Assembly: GCF_015668195.1 (NCBI RefSeq)
Contig: NZ_JADPFC010000001.1
Span: 1,054,001 to 1,118,000, forward strand
Direction: 5' to 3'
From: Romboutsia_C sp015668195
Lineage (GTDB): Bacteria; Bacillota; Clostridia; Peptostreptococcales; Peptostreptococcaceae
DNA: 64,000 bases
Below the pieces are notes generated by a model that worked only from the letters and a program-made list of their open reading frames with translations, did no database searches and was not told the origin of the DNA. Positions 51,929 through 61,564 of this stretch are shown piece after piece. The position numbers were made by a program, and so were the translations under genes. Each line of letters begins with the position of its first letter. Within the stretch, counting starts at the first letter, position 1.

Positions 51929-52621
51929 TTATATAATATTTATCATACCTGCTATAATAGGTAAAAATACTGCTATAAGTAAATTAGCTACCTTTATATT
52001 AGTAACTTTTAACATATTAAGCCCAAGACCTATTATAAGTAAACTACCTATAGCAGTCATAGAATTTATAACAGGTGTTGAAAGTATTCCCGACAAATTA
52101 GATGAAAGTATTGTTATAATCCCTTGATATAAAAATACAGATACTGCTGAAAATAAAACACCTATACCAAGAGTTGATGTAAATATAATAGCACTAACAC
52201 CATCTAATATAGACTTAGCAAATAATGTTTCGTGATTACCACTTAATCCACTTTGAAGGCTGCCAACTATAGCCATAGCTCCAACACAAAATAATAAACT
52301 AGCAGATACAAATCCTTCAGATATAGATACAGCTTCTTTTTCTTTACCTTTATTAAACTTTACTTCTAAATAATCTCCTAATTTATTTAGCCATTTGTCT
52401 ATGTCTATAATTTCCCCTAATAAAGCCCCTAAAGCTATACAAACTATAGTTAAAAGTGTATTTTCTCCTTTAAAGGAACCCTCTATGCCTATGTATATAA
52501 CACAAAGTGCTAAACCATTCATTACAGTATTATTTATTTTTTCACTTAGTCTTCCCTTGACAATAATTCCTATTATACAACCTAAAACAATAGATATACT
52601 ATTTACAATAGTTCCTATCAT
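51929..52621 (-). CDS. DUF554 membrane protein
   Basis: The 230-residue protein has about seven membrane helices. The N-terminal MIGTIVNSISIVLGCIIGIIVKGRLSEKI-like start and the central SLLFCVGAMAIVGSLQSGLSGNHETLFAKS-type region are diagnostic of the DUF554 (YdfK) family. The role is unknown; some annotate it as a possible transporter. It lies 24 bp after the YbaK/ProX gene and may be cotranscribed with it. Confidence 0.88.
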   Translation of the reverse strand: MIGTIVNSISIVLGCIIGIIVKGRLSEKINNTVMNGLALCVIYIGIEGSFKGENTLLTIVCIALGALLGEIIDIDKWLNKLGDYLEVKFNKGKEKEAVSISEGFVSASLLFCVGAMAIVGSLQSGLSGNHETLFAKSILDGVSAIIFTSTLGIGVLFSAVSVFLYQGIITILSSNLSGILSTPVINSMTAIGSLLIIGLGLNMLKVTNIKVANLLIAVFLPIIAGMINII

Positions 52622-52645
52622 AATATCCCCCCGATATTTTAATCT

Positions 52646-53134
52646 TTAAACTTCTACAGGTATTAAATTATATCCCATACTATGCACAAACTTTTCAAGA
52701 CCTTCTAATGATAAATTAACCATCTTTGTATTTATATTAGGATGAAAGTTTAGATTTTGTCCATCTAGTACATCTTTATCTATACATAAGGTTACTTTTT
52801 TCTCCTCATCATTTATTATAGAAAATGGATTAACACTACCTGGTGTAAGTTTTAATGTGTCATATAGTCTTTCTGGTGATGCAAAAGATAATCTAGTACT
52901 TCCTAATTGTTCTTTTAATATTTTTAAGTCTGCTTTTTTATCATCTCTAACTACTACTAGATAATATCTATCTCCTTTAGAATTTTTTAAAAATAAATTT
53001 TTACAATGATTTCCCTTAGCCACATCTTTTATAATTTCTAACTGCTCTGCTGTATATATTGGTTCATGTTCAAATACTTCATACTCAATATTTAAATCAT
53101 CTAATATTTTGTATACCTTATTTTCTATGTTCAT
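52646..53134 (-). CDS. YbaK/ProX-type aminoacyl-tRNA deacylase (PrdX-like)
   Basis: The 162-residue protein has the YbaK/EbsC fold: EVFEHEPIYTAEQLEI, then GNHCKNLFLKNSKGDRYYLVVV, where the lysine of CKNLFLK is the conserved active-site residue, and LTPGSVNPFSIIND near the C-terminal third. Proteins of this group hydrolyse mischarged Ala-tRNA(Pro). The clostridial PrdX belongs to the same family. No proline reductase genes adjoin it here, so it is probably a housekeeping editing factor. Confidence 0.88.
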   Translation of the reverse strand: MNIENKVYKILDDLNIEYEVFEHEPIYTAEQLEIIKDVAKGNHCKNLFLKNSKGDRYYLVVVRDDKKADLKILKEQLGSTRLSFASPERLYDTLKLTPGSVNPFSIINDEEKKVTLCIDKDVLDGQNLNFHPNINTKMVNLSLEGLEKFVHSMGYNLIPVEV

Positions 53135-53185
53135 ATATTTCTCCTTATATCTTTTGTGATTATATATTATTTATATTTAATTATA

Positions 53186-54274
53186 CTAAATATTAGTAAT
53201 TTCTTGTAAGTACTTTAATGGATTTCTAGAAAAATCTTGAAAAGATCCTTCTGTATATATCACATCTTCCCCTAAGAATCTTTTATATCTTTTTGCTTCC
53301 TTTCTCATAGAGTAATCTTTTTTTCCTTCATGGTTATTAAATACCATAATCTTTAAAGGAGGTTTTTTTCTACTTCCTTGAACTCTTTTTAACATATACT
53401 TTATATGTATATCAGAGTCAGGAAAAGAATATCCACAAAATACAAGTATATCCGCGTTTCTTAAATTCTTTTCTACTTCTCTCCAAACATTAGATATATA
53501 AACATTTGACATATCTTTAAAATATGTAGGCGGTATTATTATAGGTATAGTAGTTTCACCACACTCTAAACATTTAGCATCTTCTATATTATATAATAAT
53601 CTCATAACCCCTCCTTCATAAGGAGTTAATGTTAAACTGTTACATATAGGACAATATAGCCAATTTAGCGATCCATGTATTTTATATAGTTTTATAGTTT
53701 TTCCAAATGGTTTTCTCCATCCATCTTTTACATAAAAATTAGTAAAGTCAACTCCATAATCTAGCATTATATGATTTTTTTCTTCACTGTATAAAGATGC
53801 TATGGTGTTGTCTACATGTATATCATAGTTTGCACTTATAAATGTTGTCTTTTCTATTAAGTTAGCTTTAGATAAATTATCTACTAATAGCTTATGATAT
53901 TTGTTGTTTCTATTTTCACTTTCATGTATTGCCTTTGCCATTAATAAAATCAAGTATTGTCTTAAAAATCTTATACTATCACTTTTATTACTTAAATTTT
54001 CCATACCAAAGTTTTTAAAAGCTTCTCCTCTTTTTTCTGCTAAATCAAGAAGTCCTAGCACTTCTTCAAAGGTTGGAAAGTTTACTTTATCCATATCATC
54101 TTTTGTTATATCTATATCAAACATTTGTTTAAAGAATTTGTATAGTTCTTTATTCATGTCACTTTCAAAATCATTATCTTTTAAACTTTTAAAGTAATCT
54201 ACAAAAAGGTCACTTTGTATTGGCAAATTTTCAGCAGCAGATGCTCCTGCTCCAAGAAATATACTTATATTCAT
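53186..54274 (-). CDS. SIR2-domain protein with zinc ribbon
   Basis: The 362-residue protein has an N-terminal NAD-binding FLGAGASAAENLP motif, a long helical insertion (residues 25-140), then the SIR2 core with SANYDIHVD (residues 147-155), catalytic H200 in KIHGSLNW, and a four-cysteine zinc ribbon (C208, C211, C235, C238). The C-terminal ADILVFCGYSFPDSDIHIKYML closes the Rossmann fold. SIR2-like proteins of this kind either deacylate proteins or act as NAD-consuming effectors in phage defence. No recognised defence partner is next to it. It has its own ribosome-binding site (GGAGG) and is monocistronic. Confidence 0.88.
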   Translation of the reverse strand: MNISIFLGAGASAAENLPIQSDLFVDYFKSLKDNDFESDMNKELYKFFKQMFDIDITKDDMDKVNFPTFEEVLGLLDLAEKRGEAFKNFGMENLSNKSDSIRFLRQYLILLMAKAIHESENRNNKYHKLLVDNLSKANLIEKTTFISANYDIHVDNTIASLYSEEKNHIMLDYGVDFTNFYVKDGWRKPFGKTIKLYKIHGSLNWLYCPICNSLTLTPYEGGVMRLLYNIEDAKCLECGETTIPIIIPPTYFKDMSNVYISNVWREVEKNLRNADILVFCGYSFPDSDIHIKYMLKRVQGSRKKPPLKIMVFNNHEGKKDYSMRKEAKRYKRFLGEDVIYTEGSFQDFSRNPLKYLQEITNI

Positions 54275-54391
54275 TTTGTCCTCCTTTACTAATTTAAAGT
54301 CTTTATTTATTATATTAATTTTTTTAAAATTTATAATTCATCATAAATCTTCTTATTATATAATAGGCTATGTCTATTAAAGTATGTAAAA

Positions 54392-54410
54392 AACCACCAT
54401 TAAGGTGGTT
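54392..54410 (-). terminator. Terminator after the DUF1905 gene
   Basis: AACCACC/GGTGGTT with a 5-nt loop is followed by UUUUUUAC on the minus strand, 13 bp past the stop codon. Confidence 0.85.
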
Positions 54411-54423
54411 ATAATTTTACTAT

Positions 54424-54885
54424 TTATAATTTAACATTTGATTTTAATTTTAAAACTGCTTCTCTTATTCTTTTTTCTCTAGTTTCTTGTTTTTTAGCAC
54501 TTGTTATCCATTGATAGTATTTTTTCTTTGAAGAGTAAGATAAACTTTTATAAAATTTCATAGCATCTTCATTTTCACTAATAGCATTTTTAAAATCATC
54601 TGGTAATTCAATTACTCTTTCTTCTTCATCTTTTTCAATTTCAACAAACACTTTATCTAAGGCTTCTTTGCCTATTTCTTTTCTTATCGCTTTAGTTATC
54701 CCTATTATATAACATCCTAGACCCATATTTACTATAGACCCTCTATATTTTACTCCATCAAATTTAGCTTTTACTTTTACCCTTTTTGCCTTAAATTCTG
54801 CTTCAACATCAAATGGTATTTCAATGAATGTGGCGTCTTTGTCTGGCATTTTCTGTATAACTGCTTCAAACTTATAGCTCATATT
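54424..54885 (-). CDS. DUF1905/YdeI-type protein
   Basis: The protein of about 153 residues has an N-terminal DUF1905 beta domain (FIEIPFDVEAEF, VKYRGSIVNMGLGCYIIGITKAIRKEIGK) and a C-terminal YdeI/OmpD-associated helical segment (YKSLSYSSKKKYYQWITSAKKQETREKRI). The start is the ATG at 54885 behind GGAGGGTG. Family members are called bacteriocin-protection proteins in some annotations; the biochemical function is unknown. It is 22 bp after the VOC gene and probably in the same transcript. Confidence 0.85.
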   Translation of the reverse strand, partial: NMSYKFEAVIQKMPDKDATFIEIPFDVEAEFKAKRVKVKAKFDGVKYRGSIVNMGLGCYIIGITKAIRKEIGKEALDKVFVEIEKDEEERVIELPDDFKNAISENEDAMKFYKSLSYSSKKKYYQWITSAKKQETREKRIREAVLKLKSNVKL

Positions 54886-54907
54886 ACACCCTCCAAACAA
54901 AACTATC

Positions 54908-55291
54908 TTAGTATATATCTTCTCTAACTAGATAATCATTACCATCTTGGTCTTTAAATGAGAACATCTTTCCATAAGGCATTATCATTAGTTCTCCTAC
55001 TTCGACTTCATTTAATTTCATTTTATTATAAGTATTTTCTATATCACTAGTACTTAAAATTATACTAGGATGATTAACATTTGCTTTTGGATTTTGAGAT
55101 AGCATTAAATTTTTATCATATATAACAAATGTAGTAAATTCTTCTTCACTTGGTCCAACTTCTAGCCATTTCATAGAAGGACCCATTTGTTTCTCTAATT
55201 TAACTATAAAGTTCATTTTGTTGATCCAAAACTCTTTAGCCTCTTCTTGATCATTAGCATATATAGTTATTTTTCCTATTTTGTCTATCAT
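54908..55291 (-). CDS. VOC-family (glyoxalase/bleomycin-resistance-like) protein
   Basis: The 127-residue protein has the paired beta-alpha-beta-beta-beta repeats of the VOC superfamily: IGKITIYANDQEEAKEFWINKMNF at the start and IENTYNKMKLNEVEVGELMIMPYGKMFSFKDQDGNDYLV at the end. The C-terminal MFSFKDQDGN is the usual VOC signature. It lacks an N-terminal histidine ligand at the expected position, so it may not bind a metal. It is upstream of the DUF1905 gene on the same strand. Confidence 0.85.
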   Translation of the reverse strand: MIDKIGKITIYANDQEEAKEFWINKMNFIVKLEKQMGPSMKWLEVGPSEEEFTTFVIYDKNLMLSQNPKANVNHPSIILSTSDIENTYNKMKLNEVEVGELMIMPYGKMFSFKDQDGNDYLVREDIY

Positions 55292-55494
55292 AAACTTGCC
55301 TCCTAAATTATTGTAAAAACAATATGTTTAACCTTTTGTTTCAAATTATATAAATTAATTAATGTAATACTATAAAATATACTCTTTTAAAGGTTATATA
55401 CCCCAAAAAACAAAATGTATATCTTATTATTATTAAAAATTATGCTAACTTTTTATCATTAACTTACATATTTTATATCATAAGTAAATAAATA

Positions 55495-55522
55495 TAGGCT
55501 ATGGAGATATATCCATAGCCTA
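55495..55522. terminator. Hairpin in the gap between tldE and the VOC gene
   Basis: TAGGCTATGGA/TCCATAGCCTA forms an 11-bp stem with a 6-nt loop. A U-tract (AAGTTTTTTATC) follows on the plus strand and a weaker one on the minus strand. It probably ends the tldD-tldE transcript. The 348-bp gap otherwise shows nothing I can support. Confidence 0.7.
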
Positions 55523-55639
55523 AGTTTTTTATCTTATTTATTTTTTATTTATATTTAAGAACTAATTATTTTATATTTAGTTAACTAAAATTAAAATTTA
55601 TCCTTCATTAAATAAATTATAACATTTTATTACTTATAC

Positions 55640-56980
55640 TTATTTACCAGCTACTGATAACTCTTTAACTATAACAGAAGGAGAGCCAACATTACTCATA
55701 GGGAATTTTAAATCACTTCCAACTACTTCTATATCTTTTAATAAGTCAAAATAATTTCCTGCAACAGTTATTTGTTCTATAGGATGAGTCTTAACTCCAT
55801 CTTTTATATAAAATCCTTTAGCAGCTAATGAAAAATCTCCACTTATTGAGTTAGCTCCAGAGTGAAGTCCTGCTAAATCAGTTATCATTATTCCTTCACC
55901 AACTATCTTCATAAGTTCGTCTAAATCCTTATCCCCAGCTTCAATATATAAGTTACTACACTCAACACCTACACTAGATGCAAATGATGCTTTAAATCCA
56001 TTACCAGTACTCTTAGTATTTGCTTTATTGGCAGTTTTTAAGTTATGAAGTAATGTATTTAATCTACCACTTGATACTAGTTCTTTTTTGTAAGTTGCTA
56101 CACCTTCATCATCAAAAGGAGTTGATGCTAATCCGTTATCTAAAAGTGGATTATCAACTATAGTTAAAACTTCACTTCCTATAATCTCACCTTCTTTATC
56201 CTTAAGAAGAGATAATCCCCTTTGTGCAGCATCTGCACTAAATGTATTTGAGAAAGTTTCAAGAAGTGATGCCATAGCATCTTTATATAATATAGTTTTA
56301 TATTTTTTAGATTCTATACTACTTCCATTTAATTTACTTATAGCTTCATTAACACCATCTTTAGCTATTTGTTTTGGATTTAATTTTTCTATTGAATCAA
56401 CTATATCATACCCTATACCATCTTGTTTTTGACCTTTGTCATTGACAACAGGAACAACGTAAGCCATTAGTATATTACTTTTATTATTAAGTTCTAATCC
56501 ATTAGTGTTATATATACTATGACTAGACGAACTATATGATATTTTACAACCATTTATATTAACAACCTTATCGTAAGACTTAGCTTCTTTTTCTATGTTA
56601 AGCACCAAATCTATCATTTTAGCTGGATCTATGTTTTCTAAATCTTCACTGTAAGTTTTAACATCACTATAATTCTTGTCACCTTTATATATAAATTGAA
56701 TATCATCACTTTCTACATTTAAAGCACTTTCCTTAGCATTTTTTATAAGCATATTTAAAGCATCAAAGTCTAATATTTCAGTAAAAGAATATCCCATTTT
56801 GCCATTTATTAATCCTCTAAAAGAAAGTCCCTTAGATTTTTCTAAGTTGTACTTTTCAACTTCGCCTTCATAAACACTTATACTTAAGCTTTCTCCTTGT
56901 GTGTAATATATTTCGCACTCACTAAATCCAGCTTCTAATCCTTTTTTAAGTAACATTTTTCTAAAAGCATTAAATTCCAT
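55640..56980 (-). CDS. tldE: TldE/PmbA metalloprotease-like subunit
   Basis: The 446-residue protein is the PmbA/TldE half of the TldD-TldE zinc protease. It contains the YSFTEILDFDALNMLI N-terminal domain, the central QDGIGYDIVDSIEKLNPKQIAKDG region and the C-terminal GANSISGDFSLAAKGFYIKDG, typical of TldE. TldE lacks the metal site and supplies part of the substrate channel. It starts 2 bp after tldD ends. Such pairs mature peptides or remove N-terminal segments; no substrate peptide gene is obvious nearby. Confidence 0.93.
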   Translation of the reverse strand: MEFNAFRKMLLKKGLEAGFSECEIYYTQGESLSISVYEGEVEKYNLEKSKGLSFRGLINGKMGYSFTEILDFDALNMLIKNAKESALNVESDDIQFIYKGDKNYSDVKTYSEDLENIDPAKMIDLVLNIEKEAKSYDKVVNINGCKISYSSSSHSIYNTNGLELNNKSNILMAYVVPVVNDKGQKQDGIGYDIVDSIEKLNPKQIAKDGVNEAISKLNGSSIESKKYKTILYKDAMASLLETFSNTFSADAAQRGLSLLKDKEGEIIGSEVLTIVDNPLLDNGLASTPFDDEGVATYKKELVSSGRLNTLLHNLKTANKANTKSTGNGFKASFASSVGVECSNLYIEAGDKDLDELMKIVGEGIMITDLAGLHSGANSISGDFSLAAKGFYIKDGVKTHPIEQITVAGNYFDLLKDIEVVGSDLKFPMSNVGSPSVIVKELSVAGK

Positions 56981-56982
56981 AA

Positions 56983-58374
56983 TTATTCCTCCTCTCTTCC
57001 ACCAACTGTTATTTCTCTTACTCTTATCATTGGCTGACCTACGTTAGTTGGTATACTTCCAGAAGACGAACCACACATACCTTGTGCTTGTTTTAGATTG
57101 TTTCCAACCATATCTATATTCATTAAAACTTCGCTACCTTTTCCTATTAAGCTAGCACCTCTTACAGGTTCTACTATTTCACCATTTTTAACTAAATATC
57201 CTTCAGATACTGAGAAGTTAAATTCACCAGTTACAGGGTTTACTGAACCTCCCCCCATTTTTTTTGCATATAGTCCATTGTCTATAGATTTTATTATTTC
57301 TTTAGGATCATCAGTACCATTTGCTATATAAGTATTAGTCATTCTTGAAGTAGGTGCAAATTTATAACTTTGACGTCTGCTACTTCCAGTAGCTTTCATA
57401 TTCATTCTTCTACCGTTTAATTTATCTATCATATATGATTTTAGTATTCCATTTTCTATTAACACATTCTTTTTAGTAGGATTTCCTTCATCATCAATAT
57501 TTGCTGAACCCCAATGATTAGTTAGTGTTCCATCATCTATTGCAGTTACCTTAGTTGATGCTATTTGCTCACCTAACTTATTTGAAAATACAGAGTTTCC
57601 TTTAGCAACAGAAGTAGCCTCTAGTGAGTGTCCACAAGCCTCATGGAATATTACTCCACCAAATCCATTGTCTATTGCTACCGTCATTTTACCTGCTGGG
57701 CAATTTTTAGCATTTAGCATTGTTACTGCTACACGAGATGCTTCTTTTGCGTAGTATTCTGGGTCTATTTTTTCAAATAACTCAAATCCATAACTTCCAC
57801 CTGGACCTTCAAAACCTGTTTGATTCTCAGTTTCATTAGATGCCACAGAGTTTATAGATAGTCTAGTTCTTATTCTTCTATCTTCTACATATAGTCCTTC
57901 TGTATTTGCTATTAATACTTGTTGGTCTTTATCTAAATATCCAACACTTACTTGAGATATTAAGCTATTATATGATTTAGCGCTTTTATAAGCTCTTTTC
58001 ATAACATCTATTTTTTTATTGTATCCTACAGAGTCTGGATGTATTTTTATAGGGTTTATATCAGTTATAACTTTAGTGTTATTTAAAGTTATGCTTATAT
58101 TTTCTTTTAAACTACCTAATGCTAAAGCTGCTTTATAAGCTGTATCTAAAAGTGAATTTAGGCTATTGTCATTAGTATAGGCATATACACTTTTTAATCC
58201 TTTAAATATTCTAATTCCTATACCGTAACTTCTTCCACCTAATGCATTTTCTATTTTTTCATCTATTAAACCTATTGAGTTGGTTATAGTGTCTTCTTCA
58301 AATATTTCAGCAAAATCAGCACCTGTTATTAGGCACTTTTCTAGTACCTTGGTTGCTATTTCTTTAGATAACAT
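56983..58374 (-). CDS. tldD: TldD zinc metalloprotease subunit
   Basis: The 463-residue protein carries the zinc motif HEACGHSLEA (HExxxH, about residues 242-247), preceded by NGFGGVIFHE; the third ligand is a cysteine in the C-terminal part, where GMCGSSSGSIP-like sequence is present. Length and segments such as RMTNTYIANG and VSEGYLVKNGEIVEPVRGASLIG fit TldD. It acts with TldE in a heterodimer that cleaves short unfolded peptides. It is the first gene of the pair, with a terminator separating it from the YjjW gene upstream. Confidence 0.93.
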   Translation of the reverse strand: MLSKEIATKVLEKCLITGADFAEIFEEDTITNSIGLIDEKIENALGGRSYGIGIRIFKGLKSVYAYTNDNSLNSLLDTAYKAALALGSLKENISITLNNTKVITDINPIKIHPDSVGYNKKIDVMKRAYKSAKSYNSLISQVSVGYLDKDQQVLIANTEGLYVEDRRIRTRLSINSVASNETENQTGFEGPGGSYGFELFEKIDPEYYAKEASRVAVTMLNAKNCPAGKMTVAIDNGFGGVIFHEACGHSLEATSVAKGNSVFSNKLGEQIASTKVTAIDDGTLTNHWGSANIDDEGNPTKKNVLIENGILKSYMIDKLNGRRMNMKATGSSRRQSYKFAPTSRMTNTYIANGTDDPKEIIKSIDNGLYAKKMGGGSVNPVTGEFNFSVSEGYLVKNGEIVEPVRGASLIGKGSEVLMNIDMVGNNLKQAQGMCGSSSGSIPTNVGQPMIRVREITVGGREEE

Positions 58375-58419
58375 AATTTTCCTCCTATTTCTTTATTTAA
58401 TTATATTATATATATAAAA

Positions 58420-58446
58420 ACACCCGTATACAATGTATACGAGTGT
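58420..58446 (-). terminator. Terminator of the crp-yjjI-yjjW operon
   Basis: ACACTCGTATAC/GTATACGGGTGT (with one mismatch) and a 3-nt loop is followed by UUUUAUAUAU on the minus strand, 31 bp past the yjjW stop. Confidence 0.85.
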
Positions 58447-58476
58447 CCTATATTTACATGATTTATTTATATATTA

Positions 58477-59286
58477 TTAACAATAACGATTTCTAATTTC
58501 TATATACTTATTTATTTCTTCTTCACTAGGTCCTTTTTCACCATGAAAGTCTAGTCCTTCTTTTCTAACTCCATATTTTCTATATGCATTAAACTTATAC
58601 TTGCACTTGTCTTTAATAATCTTTGAAACTTCTCTTACAGTTTCTTCATTGTTTAGATTAGGAGCTATAACAGTTCTAACTTCGTAAAGTTTATCTATGC
58701 TCAAAAGATATTTTAAGTTTTTTAACACTATATTATTACTTACTCCTGTAACTTTAATATGCTCATCTTCATCAATACTTTTAATATCTAGCATAAATTT
58801 ATCAGTTAAATCAACAAGTTCTTTATGATCTGTTAAGTCTATGCTTCCATTAGTATCTACAAAACAAGTAAGGTTTAATTCATCTTTAATCTTTTTAAAT
58901 AGCTCTATTAAAAATTTTGAATTAAGGGTGCATTCACCGCCACTTACTGTTATTCCTTGAATAAATGGGCTTATTTCTTTAATTTCTTCAAAAAGTTTAT
59001 CTACTGAGTAGTCTTTAGTCTTTGGGCTTGATAAGTAATTACATGTTCTGATACAATCATCACATCCTACACATTTTTTATCATCCCAAACTACTTTATC
59101 ATTTACCTTACTTAGTGCATCTACTTTGCAAGTTAAAATACACTTCCCACAATGTATACACTTATTTATAGTTTCTGGATTATGACAATAAGTACATTTG
59201 AAACTACACCCTTGAAAAAATATAGCTGTTCTATTTCCTGGTCCATCTATACAAGAAAAAGGAATAATTTTGTTAACTAGTGCCAT
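58477..59286 (-). CDS. yjjW: YjjW-family glycyl-radical enzyme activase
   Basis: The 269-residue radical-SAM protein activates the adjacent YjjI-type glycyl-radical enzyme. The radical-SAM motif is GCSFKCTYCHNP, followed by an inserted two-cluster ferredoxin domain (CIHCGKCILTC and CVGCDDCIRTC, about residues 42-85), typical of glycyl-radical activases. SGGECTLN is the SAM-binding GGE motif. It starts 2 bp after yjjI ends. Confidence 0.92.
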   Translation of the reverse strand: MALVNKIIPFSCIDGPGNRTAIFFQGCSFKCTYCHNPETINKCIHCGKCILTCKVDALSKVNDKVVWDDKKCVGCDDCIRTCNYLSSPKTKDYSVDKLFEEIKEISPFIQGITVSGGECTLNSKFLIELFKKIKDELNLTCFVDTNGSIDLTDHKELVDLTDKFMLDIKSIDEDEHIKVTGVSNNIVLKNLKYLLSIDKLYEVRTVIAPNLNNEETVREVSKIIKDKCKYKFNAYRKYGVRKEGLDFHGEKGPSEEEINKYIEIRNRYC

Positions 59287-59288
59287 AA

Positions 59289-60782
59289 TTAAGCCCTACG
59301 CTTTCTATCAAAAGCTTTAGAACCATGCTTTGCATTCATACCAAATACTGTTGCATTATTTTTAACTGCATTCCCACTTTCAAGTTGATTAACTTCTGAT
59401 TTTTTAACTAAATATCCTGTAACACGAACTACATCACTACTATCTGAATAAGCTGATATATATCTTATTCCAGTTTTAAACGCTCCATCTATAACATTAA
59501 CTATCGCTTCTGGGTTATCTTTATATGTATCTTCAAACACAAATATATCACCTATTCCATTGAAAAAGTACTTATGATATGGCGCTGATTGTATAATATG
59601 TTTAAATAGTTCAGGTTCTTCTCCTACTGGAATTCTACATCCTGGTGATATACCTGTATCTGTATCTATTCCAACTTGAGCGTGCATTAAGTGTTGACCA
59701 TCAAAACAACCTGTATACTTTGATTTATGTGAAGTTACTATAGAGTTAATCTTTTCTATTATTCTTAATCCTAATTCATTAGCTTCTTTTGAATATCCAA
59801 ATCTATCATCTTGATTAGTTGCATTTAATAAATGATTTACAGCTTCAGCAAGTCCAACTATACCAAACATTCCCGAGAATAAATCTTTTTTGATAAATCC
59901 TTCTAATACAAGGAAGTTTGATTTGAAAAATGCTGCTTCTTCTACTAAAAATCTTATTCTCTCATCTATATACTCAAGCATCTTTTGTGTAACAAAAGGT
60001 ATTTTATTTTCTATAAAATCATCAACAGAACTTGATTCTTCTGCTAATCTACTAAGTACTAGCCTAACTAAGGTATATCCACCTCCACCTATTAAAAATC
60101 CATTATAACAACTTGCAAGTGCGTATTTTTCAGTGCCAAAATCTACAACATCCATCTTATGATTTGCAAAGCTTGGCTTAGCCGTAGATAATGCTGTTTG
60201 TGCACATATATTTATAAAGTCTTTTGATGTTAAGTCTTTATCGTATTTAACTGTTAAATTTGGCACTGCACATTGTAACTCTCTCATAGCTTTAAGTATA
60301 AGCCTACCAGCTTTAGTATCTATTGGACCTATGTTTGCATGAACAAATGAATCAGTAAGTGTTCTATCTATATGTTTTAAATATAATTTTATAGCCTTGT
60401 AAGCTTCTTCTTCATCTTTTACAAAAGGCTCTAAAAGTTCATCTATATTCCCTAAATATACTGGATATGATGTTATTGATGGAACATGCTTGTAAAATAT
60501 TAATAAGTTATTAGTTGCTTCCCATATATCATTAGGTACATCAAGATCTAAAAACTTACACCCTTCTTTCATTAATTTTTCATAATCTGGTATAACATAT
60601 CTTGGTCTATATGGAGCATTTCCTTCAAACATTGTGCATATTATATTTTTTTCTAGCAAAGGTTTAGTTTCTTCATCTACATTTAATACATTAAGAGTAC
60701 TTTCTCCTTGACCTGCTAGCTGTAGTACTTGTTGATTATAAGTTAAAGTTTCATTTTTTATAATGTTTAGTGCTTGATTCAT
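59289..60782 (-). CDS. yjjI: YjjI-family glycyl-radical enzyme
   Basis: The 497-residue protein belongs to the short YjjI group of glycyl-radical enzymes. The radical glycine is probably G456 in VRVTGYLV near the C-terminus, and the thiyl cysteine is likely C225 in ALASCYNGFLIGGGG. Length (about 500) is shorter than pyruvate formate-lyase (about 750). Its substrate is not known in any organism. It is co-transcribed with its activase and preceded by a Crp-family regulator, 27 bp upstream. Confidence 0.9.
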   Translation of the reverse strand: MNQALNIIKNETLTYNQQVLQLAGQGESTLNVLNVDEETKPLLEKNIICTMFEGNAPYRPRYVIPDYEKLMKEGCKFLDLDVPNDIWEATNNLLIFYKHVPSITSYPVYLGNIDELLEPFVKDEEEAYKAIKLYLKHIDRTLTDSFVHANIGPIDTKAGRLILKAMRELQCAVPNLTVKYDKDLTSKDFINICAQTALSTAKPSFANHKMDVVDFGTEKYALASCYNGFLIGGGGYTLVRLVLSRLAEESSSVDDFIENKIPFVTQKMLEYIDERIRFLVEEAAFFKSNFLVLEGFIKKDLFSGMFGIVGLAEAVNHLLNATNQDDRFGYSKEANELGLRIIEKINSIVTSHKSKYTGCFDGQHLMHAQVGIDTDTGISPGCRIPVGEEPELFKHIIQSAPYHKYFFNGIGDIFVFEDTYKDNPEAIVNVIDGAFKTGIRYISAYSDSSDVVRVTGYLVKKSEVNQLESGNAVKNNATVFGMNAKHGSKAFDRKRRA

Positions 60783-60809
60783 AGATTTCCCCCCTATAAT
60801 TTATATTAA

Positions 60810-61505
60810 TTATTTACTTTTAATTGAATCTAGTTTATTTAATAATTTATAAAACTGCTCTTTATTTATTGATATATATTTTCTATTTACACAAATTAAT
60901 TTTTCTTCTTTTAATTCTTTTAAATTTCTATTTATTGTTCTTATAGAAAATCCTAATACTGAGCCTATTTCTTCTCTTGTTTTATAAATATATACAACAT
61001 CTTTTTCTTCACTTTCAAATATATCTATTAAGTAATTTATTAATGAATATATTGCTGGATATGCCAAAACTTCTCCTTTGTTTAGAGATTGTTCATACAT
61101 ACTTTTTGATACAAAGTGTAATACTTTTAATGTTAAATCTTGGTCTAAATTAATCCATTTTATAAAATTACTTGCAGAAATTTTGAGCATTATACAATCT
61201 GTTATGGTTTTAAGCGTTGATGAATAAGCTTGTTTATTTGCCATAATTTCCATAACACCTATATATGCTATAGAATCTACATCAGCAAAACTATATACAA
61301 ATCCATTTTCAAATTCATTTCTAACTTGCATTTTTCCATTAAGACTTATATATATGTCTTTTATATTTTCGCCTTTTAGTGCTACTATTTTTTCCTTTTC
61401 AATTTTTATAATTTCACATTTGTTTTTTATGTTATTAGGTATTTTACTTATAAATTCTTTTATATGTTTATCTTCTATATAATTAGAGAATACGCTATCT
61501 TGCAT
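60810..61505 (-). CDS. Crp/Fnr-family regulator
   Basis: The 231-residue regulator has an N-terminal cyclic-nucleotide-binding-type beta barrel (residues 25-125: IVALKGENIKDIYISLNGKMQV) and a C-terminal helix-turn-helix with REEIGSVLGFSIRTINRNLKELKEEKLI. There is no N-terminal cysteine cluster, so it is not a classic Fnr oxygen sensor. It is the first gene of the yjjI-yjjW operon and probably controls it, perhaps through the palindrome at 61565-61586. The inducing ligand is unknown. Confidence 0.88.
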   Translation of the reverse strand: MQDSVFSNYIEDKHIKEFISKIPNNIKNKCEIIKIEKEKIVALKGENIKDIYISLNGKMQVRNEFENGFVYSFADVDSIAYIGVMEIMANKQAYSSTLKTITDCIMLKISASNFIKWINLDQDLTLKVLHFVSKSMYEQSLNKGEVLAYPAIYSLINYLIDIFESEEKDVVYIYKTREEIGSVLGFSIRTINRNLKELKEEKLICVNRKYISINKEQFYKLLNKLDSIKSK

Positions 61506-61564
61506 ATTTTAAATTTCTCCTAACAATTTAACTTTTATTTTATTTTATCATTCTTTTACAAAAG

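Noticed and set aside
53186..55291. Defence island around the SIR2 gene
   Set aside because: Neighbours (YbaK, DUF554, DUF1905, VOC) are ordinary metabolic or editing genes; no nuclease, Argonaute, HerA or toxin partner is seen.
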